A stretch of DNA of 25,233 bases from a virus (IMGVR_UViG_3300046516_000791:1-25233), one strand, 5' to 3'; positions 1 through 6,085 are shown, numbered from the stretch's first letter. Made by a program: numbers and translations. The notes: generated from the sequence alone by a model not told the origin.

Positions 1-63
1 GTCAGCAATCGAGATCGATCCCGGTTTTGGACACCGTATGGGGGTCGAGCGCGTCGTCGTCAC
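1..63 (-). CDS. 5' end of a late-operon gene, partial (possibly terminase small subunit)
   Basis: A GTG start at 63..61 overlaps the TGA stop of the HNH gene as GTGA, the same coupling used throughout this genome, and the frame stays open to the window edge. About 21 residues are visible, beginning V/M-T-T-T-R-S-T-P. Nothing in them is diagnostic. In many tailed phages the gene directly after a small HNH endonuclease is the terminase small subunit, so that is the positional guess. It is inference only. Confidence 0.5.
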   Translation of the reverse strand, partial: MTTTRSTPIRCPKPGSISIAD

Positions 64-401
64 CGCACACCGGATGAGAGGCGCGCGCGCGCGATACGGT
101 TTCCGAACCCGCCGTCTTGCGTCGCGGTCTTTCGATCGTGGCAAGGCTTCGTCATCGCCTGGAGGTTATCCCAGGCATACATCAGCGCGTCGTCTCCATC
201 GTGCGGCGTGCGGTGATCGACGACGGTCGCGGGATGTCCGCACCCGCACTCGCAAAGCGGATGCGTCGCGAGATACGCGGCGCGGAGATGGAACCAGCGG
301 CGCTTCGTGTAGTGCCGCGTCTTGCTCCGGTCATACGCGGCGCGGCGTTGCGCTTCGGGTTGCCAACCGGGCGGATGATACAGCGGCGAGCGGTCAGGCA
401 T
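60..401 (-). CDS. Phage HNH endonuclease
   Basis: A 113-residue HNH nuclease. The hallmarks are visible: an N-terminal basic helix (residues 20-42, ending in RRWFHLR), Cys50/Cys52/Cys54 in HPLCECGCG, the catalytic-type VDH at 61-63 followed by a proline two residues later, the Asn of DNLQ at 79, and CH-DRK at 87-91 closing the zinc/metal site. Small stand-alone HNH proteins of this size lie next to terminase genes in many cohesive-end phages, where they assist DNA packaging or end maturation; that role is family knowledge, not shown here. The start overlaps the preceding gene by 8 bp and the stop overlaps the next gene (GTGA), so it is part of a leftward operon leaving the window. Confidence 0.9.
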   Translation of the reverse strand: MPDRSPLYHPPGWQPEAQRRAAYDRSKTRHYTKRRWFHLRAAYLATHPLCECGCGHPATVVDHRTPHDGDDALMYAWDNLQAMTKPCHDRKTATQDGGFGNRIARARLSSGVR

Positions 402-600
402 CAGGCCGCACGCTGAATTCGATCTCGTGTTGCGTGATCAACCCGGCGATGTCGTCGGTCACGTCGAACTTTTCGCCCGTGACCTCGATGAAGCGGTTGC
501 CGTTGCTGGCGGTGATCTCACGCCAAGCGCGCGTCGCATAGAAGCGCTCCGACAGCACCGAATAGAACACCCGGATGGGGCGCGGTGATCGGCGGTGCAT
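394..600 (-). CDS. Small hypothetical protein upstream of HNH gene
   Basis: A 68-residue protein read from ATG at 600..598. The A of that codon is the last base of the upstream TGA (TGATG junction), which is why I prefer it to the longer reading from 630. It begins MHRRSPRPIRVFYSVLSERF and ends with an acidic, hydrophobic segment. I recognise no domain. It lies in the small late-operon leader cluster and its stop overlaps the HNH start by 8 bp, so it is presumably co-translated. Confidence 0.65.
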   Translation of the reverse strand: MHRRSPRPIRVFYSVLSERFYATRAWREITASNGNRFIEVTGEKFDVTDDIAGLITQHEIEFSVRPDA

Positions 601-713
601 CACACGCCGCACATCGTTCTGAGCCACCAATCGAACGCGGCGAACGTGATCTCACCCCGGCGCCACGCAAGCTCGATGCGGCGATTGTGCGCGCGCATCT
701 CCGGGGAGGTCAC
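600..713 (-). CDS. 37-residue hypothetical protein
   Basis: A very short reading frame from GTG at 713..711. The start overlaps the upstream stop as GTGA and the stop TGA shares one base with the next ATG. The product, beginning V/M-T-S-P-E-M-R-A-H-N-R-R, has a Trp-rich end (FAAFDWWLRTM). Coupling at both ends and full use of the space between two genes are the only evidence. It resembles the tiny orphan proteins commonly found before phage packaging genes. No function can be assigned. Confidence 0.5.
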   Translation of the reverse strand: MTSPEMRAHNRRIELAWRRGEITFAAFDWWLRTMCGV

Positions 714-1021
714 CGCGTGATCCCGATCGGCATGAACCGGCGCTCGATCGCGGCGGCGTCCATCGCGCGGCGCATGGTGGCGGCGATCCGATCGACGATC
801 TCGGGATCACATTGCCCGATCACCTGATGTCCCTCGGGTAGCTCGACGGGATCGAGGCAGCGCACGAGCACGGCGCGGCCACCGAAGTCGAGGCGAACAT
901 GCGAGCGGTGGCGCGGCCCCGTCTGGGGATCGAGGGGAAGCGCGATCGGATCGTTCCACACGACCCAGGAACGGGTATCGCGGCGCACGACGGCACCGCG
1001 AGGCAAGGGGTTGTCTGGCAT
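710..1021 (-). CDS. Hypothetical protein, first gene of the leftward late cluster
   Basis: A 103-residue protein from ATG at 1021 (MPDNPLPRGAVV). An in-frame ATG at 1057 would add 12 residues; neither has a good Shine-Dalgarno sequence. The middle is beta-rich (WVVWNDPIAL, RLDFGGRAVLVRC) and the C-terminus is an Arg/Ala-rich helix. No family is recognised. It follows the gene-free stretch at 1022-1480, so it is likely the first gene of its transcript, and it is coupled by GTGA to the next small gene. Confidence 0.65.
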   Translation of the reverse strand: MPDNPLPRGAVVRRDTRSWVVWNDPIALPLDPQTGPRHRSHVRLDFGGRAVLVRCLDPVELPEGHQVIGQCDPEIVDRIAATMRRAMDAAAIERRFMPIGITR

Positions 1022-1480
1022 GTTTGACGATCGAAGCGAGGGGCGAGGCGCAACCATCGCGACGATAAGGGAATCGCTACCACCGATCGCGGAAAGCGGT
1101 CAATCGCGTTGTCAAGAGTCAAGATTGGTAAATCGAGGGGCGAGATTGGCGAATTCGGACGGATCATCAGCGCGCGGCGCGACCGGGAAACCGGCGGATT
1201 GTGGCGGGTTTGAGCATATAGGGCACGCGGGGCGATAGGAAACGGGGTTCTATGGCAGGACCATGGTCACATAATTTTAGGACTGCCTTCGTCACATCGC
1301 CACAATTGTTACGCAATCGATGCACCCTTTAGCCGCACCTGGAGCGCGTTCCCGCCACCGTCCACCATCCCGACTCATGAGTGTGCGGGCACTTAAATCG
1401 CCGCCGTCGCGCTCCCTGGAAGGGCCATGGGCCGGTCCCGCCATGACTCCAGGAAAGTGACGATTGGAGCGTGCGCGCGA
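1022..1480. other. Gene-free region between early leftward and late leftward operons
   Basis: About 460 bp with no convincing reading frame on either strand. It separates the last early gene from the first gene of the late cluster, both transcribed leftward, so it is the natural place for a late promoter. Part of it (about 1240-1330) is AT-richer than its surroundings and contains TAAAAT on the minus strand (1279..1274), a good -10 hexamer without a good -35. I see no terminator hairpin and no tRNA fragment that would mark an attachment site. Confidence 0.5.
1074..1103 (-). promoter_or_regulatory. Candidate leftward promoter before the late cluster
   Basis: On the minus strand TTGACC (1103..1098) is followed after 18 bp by TAGCGA (1079..1074). 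Two more TTGAC hexamers lie just upstream (1115..1110 and 1122..1117). Transcription would start near 1067, just before the first late-cluster gene. The -35 match is good and the -10 is mediocre, so this is a weak prediction. Confidence 0.3.
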
Positions 1481-1738
1481 TTAGTTCGGGCGTCGAGCGT
1501 CGAGCGGATGTCCCTCGCGGCGATAGCTGTCGGCCAGAAGCTCGCGAGCTTGCATCGCGATGCCGTTGTGCATCTCCAGCCATGTCCGCGCCGTCTCCGG
1601 GTCGGCGGCATAGGTCGCGAGCACCTTGCCTATCAGGAAGGCGCACAGCTTCAGCATATCCTCGACGGTGGCGTTGAGGTCGCACAGCCGCATGAATATG
1701 CGTTTGACCTCCTCTGGGATCGCTTCCGGCTCCATCAT
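1481..1738 (-). CDS. Small helical hypothetical protein, last gene of early leftward operon
   Basis: An 85-residue, largely alpha-helical protein. The start has a strong GGAGG three bases before the ATG-ATG pair and a second ATG that may be the functional one. It begins MMEPEAIPEEVKRIFMRLCD and contains two long amphipathic helices around residues 6-45. No family is recognised. It is separated from the gene upstream by 33 bp with its own ribosome binding site, unlike the overlapping genes before it. Being last in the early operon and directly before the late region, it or its neighbour is a positional candidate for a late-gene activator. Confidence 0.75.
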   Translation of the reverse strand: MMEPEAIPEEVKRIFMRLCDLNATVEDMLKLCAFLIGKVLATYAADPETARTWLEMHNGIAMQARELLADSYRREGHPLDARRPN

Positions 1739-1771
1739 GGTCCTCCAGGTTGTCGACTCGACTCGGCGCGT

Positions 1772-2329
1772 TCACGATTCGCCCCACACGGATTCCCGGC
1801 CCCAGGAAGCCCGCACACGGCGCGGAGCCTCTCGCGGGGGCGACGACACGTCGAGATCGCCCAGGCGCGTCCCTGCCCACGCGAAGGCCAGCGCGCGCAG
1901 CGCTCGCACGGCGCGGTCGCGCTCCGTCTCCGGGTTGCGGCGACGGGCGGCGGCGATCGAGGCCCAGGATCGATCCTCGACGGCGCACGCGAAGCAAAGC
2001 GTCGCGAAGTCGGCGCCGATCGTGGTGTGCACGACGCGGAGGCGTGTGACGGTCGCGAGGAGGCCCAGGACGCGATGATGCGGGTCGGTCCCTCCGCTGA
2101 ACCGACAGGCTCCGGGCGATCCGCCTCCGGCCTGCAGCACGCGGCCCCAGGCGTCGCGATACTCGACGGCGGCTTGCCAATGGCCCGACGTGATCCGGTG
2201 CGAGGCGAGGAGCGCGTCGAGGCGTGTCCGCACCCTCCAGCCCTGGCGGAAGCTCACGGCATCGACGCGCGGCGGATCGATCGCCTCGAAGTGCTGCCCC
2301 AGGTCGGCGGTCGGCGCGTTGCTGGTCAT
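1772..2329 (-). CDS. Hypothetical protein resembling DUF6456-type phage regulatory proteins
   Basis: A 185-residue protein from ATG 2329, which overlaps the upstream stop as ATGA; a longer frame to 2536 is open but would run through two other genes. The layout of a short N-terminal helix pair (LDALLASHRITSGHWQAA), a central helix-rich block with several Leu/Val runs and a C-terminal R-A-L-R-A-L-A helix is like DUF6456-type proteins of alphaproteobacterial phages. This resemblance is from memory and weak. It sits at the downstream end of the early operon, where lambdoid phages carry their late antiterminator, so a regulatory role is plausible but not shown. Confidence 0.65.
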   Translation of the reverse strand: MTSNAPTADLGQHFEAIDPPRVDAVSFRQGWRVRTRLDALLASHRITSGHWQAAVEYRDAWGRVLQAGGGSPGACRFSGGTDPHHRVLGLLATVTRLRVVHTTIGADFATLCFACAVEDRSWASIAAARRRNPETERDRAVRALRALAFAWAGTRLGDLDVSSPPREAPRRVRASWGRESVWGES

Positions 2330-2505
2330 GGTTCGACAAGCTCCAGGTGATCCGCCTTGTGCCACGAGCGGAGGCGCGGCCACACGACAGCGACCGCGTC
2401 TTGATGGGTCTCGCGCACCCATCCGATCGCGTCGGCGAGGTCCGGTTGCGCGGCGCGCTGTTCGGGCGTGAGGCGGACGCGCGCGGTCGTCGCGAAGTTC
2501 GTCAT
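2326..2505 (-). CDS. 59-residue hypothetical protein
   Basis: A short gene beginning MTNFATTARVRLTPEQ and ending HKADHLELVEP. Both ends are coupled by ATGA overlaps: its start overlaps the stop of the duplicated-repeat gene and its stop overlaps the start of the next gene. Central Trp residues (IGWVRE, VVWPRLRSWH) suggest a small folded helical protein. No family is recognised. The exact tiling between neighbours makes it credible despite its size. Confidence 0.65.
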   Translation of the reverse strand: MTNFATTARVRLTPEQRAAQPDLADAIGWVRETHQDAVAVVWPRLRSWHKADHLELVEP

Positions 2506-2774
2506 CCCAGGTCGTCGTCGTGGTTGTCGCGTTCATCCCACGCCACGCGATCGGCGAAGCGATCGGGGGCGAACCTGATCGCGATCCGCTCCTCCAGGTC
2601 GAGGCGACGGTGAAGCTCGCGCCCGATCTCGTGCAACGTGTCGTCCGCCACGCGATCGGCGAAGCGATCGAGGGCGAACCCGATCACGATCCGCTCCTCC
2701 AGGTCGAGGCGACGGTGAAGCTCGCGCTCGATCTCGTGCAACGTGTCGTCGATCTCGTCCGCGCGGGCGGTCAC
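2502..2774 (-). CDS. Hypothetical protein built from two tandem 35-residue copies
   Basis: A 90-residue protein from GTG at 2774, coupled by GTGA to the gene upstream and by ATGA to the gene downstream. Residues about 10-79 are two consecutive, nearly identical 35-residue copies containing LHEIERELHRRLDLEER followed by RFADRVA. Each copy is a charged amphipathic helix, probably a coiled coil. A tail rich in Asp/Asn (DERDNHDDD) follows. The doubling is also seen at DNA level. Function unknown; a helical dimerisation or adaptor protein is possible. Confidence 0.7.
   Translation of the reverse strand: MTARADEIDDTLHEIERELHRRLDLEERIVIGFALDRFADRVADDTLHEIGRELHRRLDLEERIAIRFAPDRFADRVAWDERDNHDDDLG
2541..2750. 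repeat. Two tandem 105-bp direct repeats inside a coding gene
   Basis: Copy 1 spans 2541-2645 and copy 2 spans 2646-2750. By eye they differ at only four positions of 105. The unit is exactly 35 codons, so the reading frame is kept. This is a recent in-frame tandem duplication. Confidence 0.95.
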
Positions 2775-2974
2775 CGTCGCGGCCCCAGGCCAACCCACGA
2801 GCGGACGCGATTGCACAGCCCGCACGGCTTGCGGACGATCGCGGGCTTCGGCGGCGGGGGCGGACGGTGCGCGGCTCCGGGTCCGCGCCACGCGCTAGGG
2901 GGCGTCGGAAGCGCCAACGGCGGGCGTCCCATCCGGGTCGAGTAGAACAGCAACGGCTTCATGCGTGGCGGCAT
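2771..2974 (-). CDS. Small proline-rich hypothetical protein
   Basis: A 67-residue protein from ATG 2974, which has a clear GGAGG eight bases upstream. It starts MPPRMKPLLFYSTRMGRPP, has a Pro-rich middle and ends with a Cys pair (KPCGLCNRVRSW) that could be half a zinc site. It overlaps the end of the upstream gene by 80 bp in a different frame, unusually long for this genome. A later internal ATG (MKPLL or MGRPP) would shorten the overlap. The stop is coupled by GTGA to the next gene. No family recognised. Confidence 0.55.
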   Translation of the reverse strand: MPPRMKPLLFYSTRMGRPPLALPTPPSAWRGPGAAHRPPPPPKPAIVRKPCGLCNRVRSWVGLGPRR

Positions 2975-3146
2975 CGGCTGATCCTCCAGGTTTGTGCACG
3001 ACGCGGCGCGTGCGGCCATCCGGCAATGTCACGTCGAACGGAGGCGGTCCCATGTGGATCAGCCCCGGCCCCTTCGGAAGCTGAAGCCAGCCCTCGACGG
3101 GGTGCACGTATCCCCAGGGCAACCCGTCGTCGCCTTCGGCGCTCAT
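2895..3146 (-). CDS. Hypothetical protein
   Basis: An 83-residue protein, MSAEGDDGLPWGYVHPVEGW at its start, whose ATG overlaps the previous stop as ATGA. It reads as a small beta-rich protein (WGYVHPVEGWLQLPKG, FDVTLPDGRTRRVVHKP). The C-terminus overlaps the next gene by 80 bp. No domain recognised. It belongs to the early leftward operon, downstream of the helicase-loader-like gene. Confidence 0.65.
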   Translation of the reverse strand: MSAEGDDGLPWGYVHPVEGWLQLPKGPGLIHMGPPPFDVTLPDGRTRRVVHKPGGSADAATHEAVAVLLDPDGTPAVGASDAP

Positions 3147-3661
3147 GTCGGCGGCTCCGGTTGCGCGGCGCGCTTGTGGCCGTTGGGTAGCGGGTTGATC
3201 CGGTCAAGCTGTTCGGGCGTGAGGTATCGCGGACGCGGCTCGATCGGCCCGGTCGGAAGCGGTCGGCCCACCGTGTCTTTGTCGATCGCGGAGACACGAA
3301 GCGCGGCGGTCATCTCCGCGACGCAAGCGCGGACGTGCTCGATCTCCTCCGGCGTCGGCGGATCGCGCGGCGGTGGCGCGGGCGGCGGCGCGATCGCGGG
3401 GAACGGCGGGCGGGTTTGCTTCCAATGCTCGCCCAGCCATTCGGCCAGTTCGCCATAGGTCGGGAACCCCTTCACCGCGCGACGGGCGACGTGCTCCAGG
3501 CTGGCGGTCGTGAAGGCGGCATCCGGGAAGCGGTCGAGGAGCATCGGCACGAAGGCCGCGAGCTTCAGCGACGCCTCCTCACGGGTCATCGAGACCGCTG
3601 ATAAAACGGCGAGCGATTGGCACCACTTCCGCACCACGTTGACGTGCGTCGCTTTCGTCAT
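3143..3661 (-). CDS. Helicase-loader-like replication protein (putative)
   Basis: A 172-residue protein. Residues about 1-75 form a helical domain, with VVRKWCQSL near the start, then FVPMLLDRFPDAAFTTASL and RAVKGFPTYGELAEWLGEHW. This pattern is like that of phage helicase loader/inhibitor proteins (G39P type), where a run of helices ends in a FPT-x-x-E-L segment. The second half is Pro-rich and disordered and ends LTPEQLDRINPLPNG. The ATG at 3661 has GGAGG nine bases upstream, which favours it over the internal ATG at 3589 although it creates an 82-bp overlap with the DUF1376 gene. That neighbour supports a replication role: initiator followed by helicase loader. The assignment is by resemblance only. 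Confidence 0.65.
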   Translation of the reverse strand: MTKATHVNVVRKWCQSLAVLSAVSMTREEASLKLAAFVPMLLDRFPDAAFTTASLEHVARRAVKGFPTYGELAEWLGEHWKQTRPPFPAIAPPPAPPPRDPPTPEEIEHVRACVAEMTAALRVSAIDKDTVGRPLPTGPIEPRPRYLTPEQLDRINPLPNGHKRAAQPEPPT

Positions 3662-4322
3662 GGCGTTCGGCCTCCTCCTCCATCTCCTCGCGGATGATGT
3701 CGATCATCGCGTTCCGGCTTTCGCGGCGGCGCGGGTTGCTGCCGGTGGCGCGCGGGTTCGTCCCGTTCGACCTCGGGTCGTCTCCGGTCGCCCGTGGATT
3801 GGTTCCTTGCGCACGAGGATTCGATCCGTCCGCGCGACGCCCCGCTTGCGGGGCTACGGGGGGACCTTCTGAATCTGTCTCTGGCTCTGTCGCGCGCGCC
3901 CGCGCGAGTCCCGAATGGCAATTGCCATCAGCGTGGCTGGCATTTGCCATTCCCCATCTCGCCGAAGCGCCCGACTTTCCTGCCTTCGCTCGCGCTTCAG
4001 AAACCGCTTTTGCCTGCGCTATGGTGTCGTCAATTCGGGGGTGCCGCCATGTTCCCATTTGGCGACGGAAAAGCGACATCACGGGAGGCGATTGCGAGCG
4101 CCATTGTCGGGCGGGGCATTTGGTGATCAGGCGAAGCGCGGCCTCCTCCTCCGGTAAGCCGCCGCGTTTGAAATAGTGCATGATCAAAAGCACATAGAGT
4201 CCATGCTGAAACGTGCTCAGGTGCATGGTGTCGGCGAGATAGTCGCCGACGTTGAAGCGCATCCAATGGTCGAAATTGCTCACCGGATCCGGCACCCCCT
4301 GGAGGTCGTCAGGCCGTGGCAC
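3579..4322 (-). CDS. DUF1376 (YdaU-like) phage replication protein
   Basis: A 247-residue protein starting at GTG 4322; GTG at 4283 (V-S-N-F-D-H-W) is an alternative. Residues 17-75 carry the DUF1376 signature: W-M-x-F-x-x-G-D-Y-L-A-D-T, then LSTFQHGLYVLLIMHYFKRG, then a P-E-E-E-A-A-L-R-L segment and a Trp. Proteins with this domain replace the initiator (O-like) gene in many phages. Residues 166-200 are five heptad repeats of G-[STD]-[ND]-P-R-x-x, a flexible linker, followed by a C-terminal acidic helix (IREEMEEEAERHDES). Early leftward operon, directly upstream of the helicase-loader-like gene. Confidence 0.8.
   Translation of the reverse strand: MPRPDDLQGVPDPVSNFDHWMRFNVGDYLADTMHLSTFQHGLYVLLIMHYFKRGGLPEEEAALRLITKCPARQWRSQSPPVMSLFRRQMGTWRHPRIDDTIAQAKAVSEARAKAGKSGASARWGMANASHADGNCHSGLARARATEPETDSEGPPVAPQAGRRADGSNPRAQGTNPRATGDDPRSNGTNPRATGSNPRRRESRNAMIDIIREEMEEEAERHDESDARQRGAEVVPIARRFISGLDDP
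3723..3827 (-). repeat. Five in-frame 21-bp repeats (NPRAxG heptads)
   Basis: The DUF1376 gene encodes five consecutive seven-residue units, GSNPRAQ, GTNPRAT, GDDPRSN, GTNPRAT and GSNPRRR. They are regular at the protein level and clear but degenerate at the DNA level (gttcgtcccg-type units). They form a basic, flexible linker. Confidence 0.85.
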
Positions 4323-4758
4323 CGACCCGGCGTTCCGCGTCCCAGGCTTCCAATGCGTCGGCGTGTTTCAGCAACGCCCGACCGCCTCGGCGCATCCGTT
4401 CGACGTTGTATTGAACATCGGCGCGCGTTAGCAGTTCGCGGAGCGCATATATCGGCTCCTCAGACGATCGCGGCTGGCGCGGGTAGCGTTCCTGTAATGT
4501 CTCCGGGAACAGATCATCCTCCCCGTCGATGCTCGCTTGCACCTTGGCCTTGGGGTCATGCGCGCGGCGCAATTTTTGGCGCGCGATCTGCCTGATCTCC
4601 AGGTGGCATCCGACATAGCCAAGCGCGTGCAACGATCGAGGGAATTCGATCGCTTGCATCACCTGAGTCGCGATCCAGGACGGGCTAACCTCACCAACAG
4701 CGTGATAGTCGTCGATCACCTTTTGCACGGCGGCGTATAGTTGTTCCTCGGCTGTCAT
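4309..4758 (-). CDS. Hypothetical early phage protein
   Basis: A 149-residue protein read from ATG 4758 (MTAEEQLYAAVQKVIDDYHA), which overlaps the upstream stop as ATGA. The frame is open further upstream but that extension is the shadow of the neighbour. A helical N-terminus leads into EVSPSWIATQVMQAIEF and a central LHALGYVGCHLEIRQIARQK. The middle is acidic and the C-terminus again helical. Similar proteins are common beside replication genes of phages infecting Proteobacteria, but I know no assigned function. It overlaps the DUF1376 start by 14 bp. Confidence 0.75.
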   Translation of the reverse strand: MTAEEQLYAAVQKVIDDYHAVGEVSPSWIATQVMQAIEFPRSLHALGYVGCHLEIRQIARQKLRRAHDPKAKVQASIDGEDDLFPETLQERYPRQPRSSEEPIYALRELLTRADVQYNVERMRRGGRALLKHADALEAWDAERRVGATA

Positions 4759-5354
4759 GTCCGCATTCTCCCCAACCATGCCGCGACGCGCGGCGCCAGT
4801 TCTTTCGTCGTTGCTTGCATGTGGCCCAGCATCCCCTCGACCACTTCGTTCGGGTCGAGGTCGAGCAAACCATCGCGCTCGAAGTCGCGCAGTCGGCCCC
4901 AGAGCCACAGCGCTCCGGTCCCCACCTTGTCTTTTGGTTCCGGCGGTGCGTGCGCGGCGATGATGCCGTTCGTCGTCGGTCGCTCGCGTTGCAATTCTTG
5001 CTCGAACAGATCAGGCGGAACGGCGGCGAGCTTCTGCCATTGCGAGGATTGATCGCGGCTGATCCCGAGATCGGCGAGCGGTTGAGGATGTGTCGGATCG
5101 CGCGACACATCCTCATGCTGATTACTGCCGCGAGGCTTCGCTTTATCGCGATCTCGCAACAATTCACCGCATTTGCGTTCGGCGCGTAGTCTGATCTCGC
5201 ACGCCTGACGTTCCGCTTCGACGTTCTTGGCCTGCCGCGCATAGACCTCGATCGCCTGTGCCTTGTCGCGGATGTCTTTGACTTCATCGACGGCATACGC
5301 GGCGGCGATCGCGGTGCACATCGCATCGTATCGGACAAGCGCGGTCGCACTCAT
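4755..5354 (-). CDS. Conserved phage protein of unknown function
   Basis: A 199-residue protein from ATG 5354, coupled to the upstream stop by ATGA. The N-terminal half is a long helix (VKDIRDKAQAIEVYARQAKN) followed by ACEIRLRAERKCGELL. The middle has PLADLGISRDQSSQWQKLA, an HTH-like segment (LGISRDQSSQWQKL) that recurs in a widespread phage/mobile-element family. That family is usually found next to DNA modification or replication genes and has no proven function. The C-terminal part is acidic and helical. Here it sits between a VRR-NUC nuclease and the replication genes. Confidence 0.75.
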   Translation of the reverse strand: MSATALVRYDAMCTAIAAAYAVDEVKDIRDKAQAIEVYARQAKNVEAERQACEIRLRAERKCGELLRDRDKAKPRGSNQHEDVSRDPTHPQPLADLGISRDQSSQWQKLAAVPPDLFEQELQRERPTTNGIIAAHAPPEPKDKVGTGALWLWGRLRDFERDGLLDLDPNEVVEGMLGHMQATTKELAPRVAAWLGRMRT

Positions 5355-5785
5355 GCGGTGATCCTTCCACGCAAGGGAATTTTCCACGCGGTAAGCTGGT
5401 CGAGCACGGCGACGACGCTGTGACAGGTCGCGAGCTTCATCCCAGCCCCCTCCAGGCGTGGGAACACCTCACGCTGACCCTCGACGAAGCGTCGGCCCCC
5501 TCGACGGGTCGGCACCCATCGGGCGCGGCTCAACCCCTCGCCGGGGCGCTTCAGTTCGATGCCGTGCAGGGGTCCGCACAACACCAGGATGTCGGGCCAG
5601 TTTCGCTTCAGCCCCAGGCGGGCGAGCTTGGCGGCGTAGCGCGCGGGCAAGGGCATGTGCCCAGCCGCGAAGGTGGTCCATTCGGCGGGCGGGAGGAGGA
5701 GGAGATTGAGCGCGTCGGCGACGGCGGCGTGTAGATCATCCTCGACGGGAACGGGCGCGGTCAGGCGGAAAGGTGCGCGCCCCAC
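5351..5785 (-). CDS. VRR-NUC domain nuclease
   Basis: A 144-residue single-domain protein of the PD-(D/E)xK superfamily. Catalytic pieces in order: Glu15 in PVEDDLHAAV, Pro64-Asp65 in NWPDILVL, Glu77-x-Lys79 in GIELKRP, and Gln104 in EGQREVF, which matches the conserved Gln of VRR-NUC. Stand-alone VRR-NUC proteins of this size are frequent in phages and cut branched or flap DNA in known relatives. The start is GTG at 5785, four bases after the Cro-like gene's stop, and the stop is coupled by ATGA to the next gene. No exonuclease is seen beside bet, so this enzyme may be the nuclease partner in phage recombination; that is inference. Confidence 0.85.
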   Translation of the reverse strand: MGRAPFRLTAPVPVEDDLHAAVADALNLLLLPPAEWTTFAAGHMPLPARYAAKLARLGLKRNWPDILVLCGPLHGIELKRPGEGLSRARWVPTRRGGRRFVEGQREVFPRLEGAGMKLATCHSVVAVLDQLTAWKIPLRGRITA

Positions 5786-5788
5786 AAT

Positions 5789-6049
5789 CTAGGCCACCGG
5801 AGCGGCGGATCGACCCTTCGTCGTCTTGGCGCGGTAGGGGAAAGCTCCCTTGACCGGCGGACCAGCGGCGAGGCTTTCGATCGTGACTTCTTTCGTCGCG
5901 TGTTTGCGCGACAGCATGGCGACCAACGGCCAGTAATTCGGCGGGATGCCATTGACGCGCCAACGCGACACGGCGCTGTCGCTGCGCCCAACAAGCTCGC
6001 CGAGAGCGACATTACCGCCAAACAATTCGATGATCCGGTCGTGTCGCAT
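5789..6049 (-). CDS. Cro/YdaS-like HTH repressor
   Basis: An 86-residue DNA-binding protein from ATG 6049. Residues 6-45 form the HTH: IIELFGGNVALGELVGRSDSA followed by VSRWRVNGIPPNYWP, the W-R-x-x-G-I-P signature of Cro/YdaS-type proteins. A basic tail follows (AFPYRAKTTKGR). It is the first gene of the early leftward operon and is divergent from the XRE repressor at 6226, the normal arrangement of a lysis-lysogeny switch. Its promoter places transcription start at or within a base or two of the ATG, so the message may be leaderless. Longer readings upstream would run through the operator and are unlikely. Confidence 0.85.
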   Translation of the reverse strand: MRHDRIIELFGGNVALGELVGRSDSAVSRWRVNGIPPNYWPLVAMLSRKHATKEVTIESLAAGPPVKGAFPYRAKTTKGRSAAPVA

Positions 6050-6054
6050 ACCCG

Positions 6055-6084
6055 ACCATAAGCCCGGACTTGCACGGCGTGCAA
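6055..6084 (-). promoter_or_regulatory. Predicted promoter of the Cro-like gene
   Basis: On the minus strand TTGCAC (6084..6079) and TATGGT (6060..6055) are separated by 18 bp. The -10 ends five bases before the ATG of the Cro-like gene. The -35 is one arm of the 17-bp palindrome at 6069-6085, so a protein bound there would block polymerase. Confidence 0.55.
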
Positions 6085-6085
6085 G
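6069..6085. promoter_or_regulatory. Operator O1: perfect 17-bp palindrome
   Basis: CTTGCAC-GGC-GTGCAAG, a perfect 7+3+7 inverted repeat lying between the divergent regulators and over the Cro-like promoter. The same motif recurs at 6871-6887 and, degenerate, at 12545-12561 and 12750-12766. The expected ligand is the XRE repressor, the Cro-like protein, or both. Confidence 0.8.

Noticed and set aside
1011-1238. Plus-strand 75-codon frame in the leftward promoter region
   Set aside because: No ribosome binding site, no homology hints, and it is antisense to the promoter and first late gene.
1322-1480. Possible tRNA-derived attachment site in the gene-free region (gcgttcccgccaccgtccac)
   Set aside because: It has a vague resemblance to a tRNA 3' end but lacks the conserved T-arm GGTTCRA and any foldable acceptor stem.
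1547-1563. Operator-like half sites CTTGCAT/CTTGCAC within genes (1549, 4543, 4646, 4817, 16574)
   Set aside because: Only one arm matches in each and all are inside coding sequence, so they are expected by chance or codon use.
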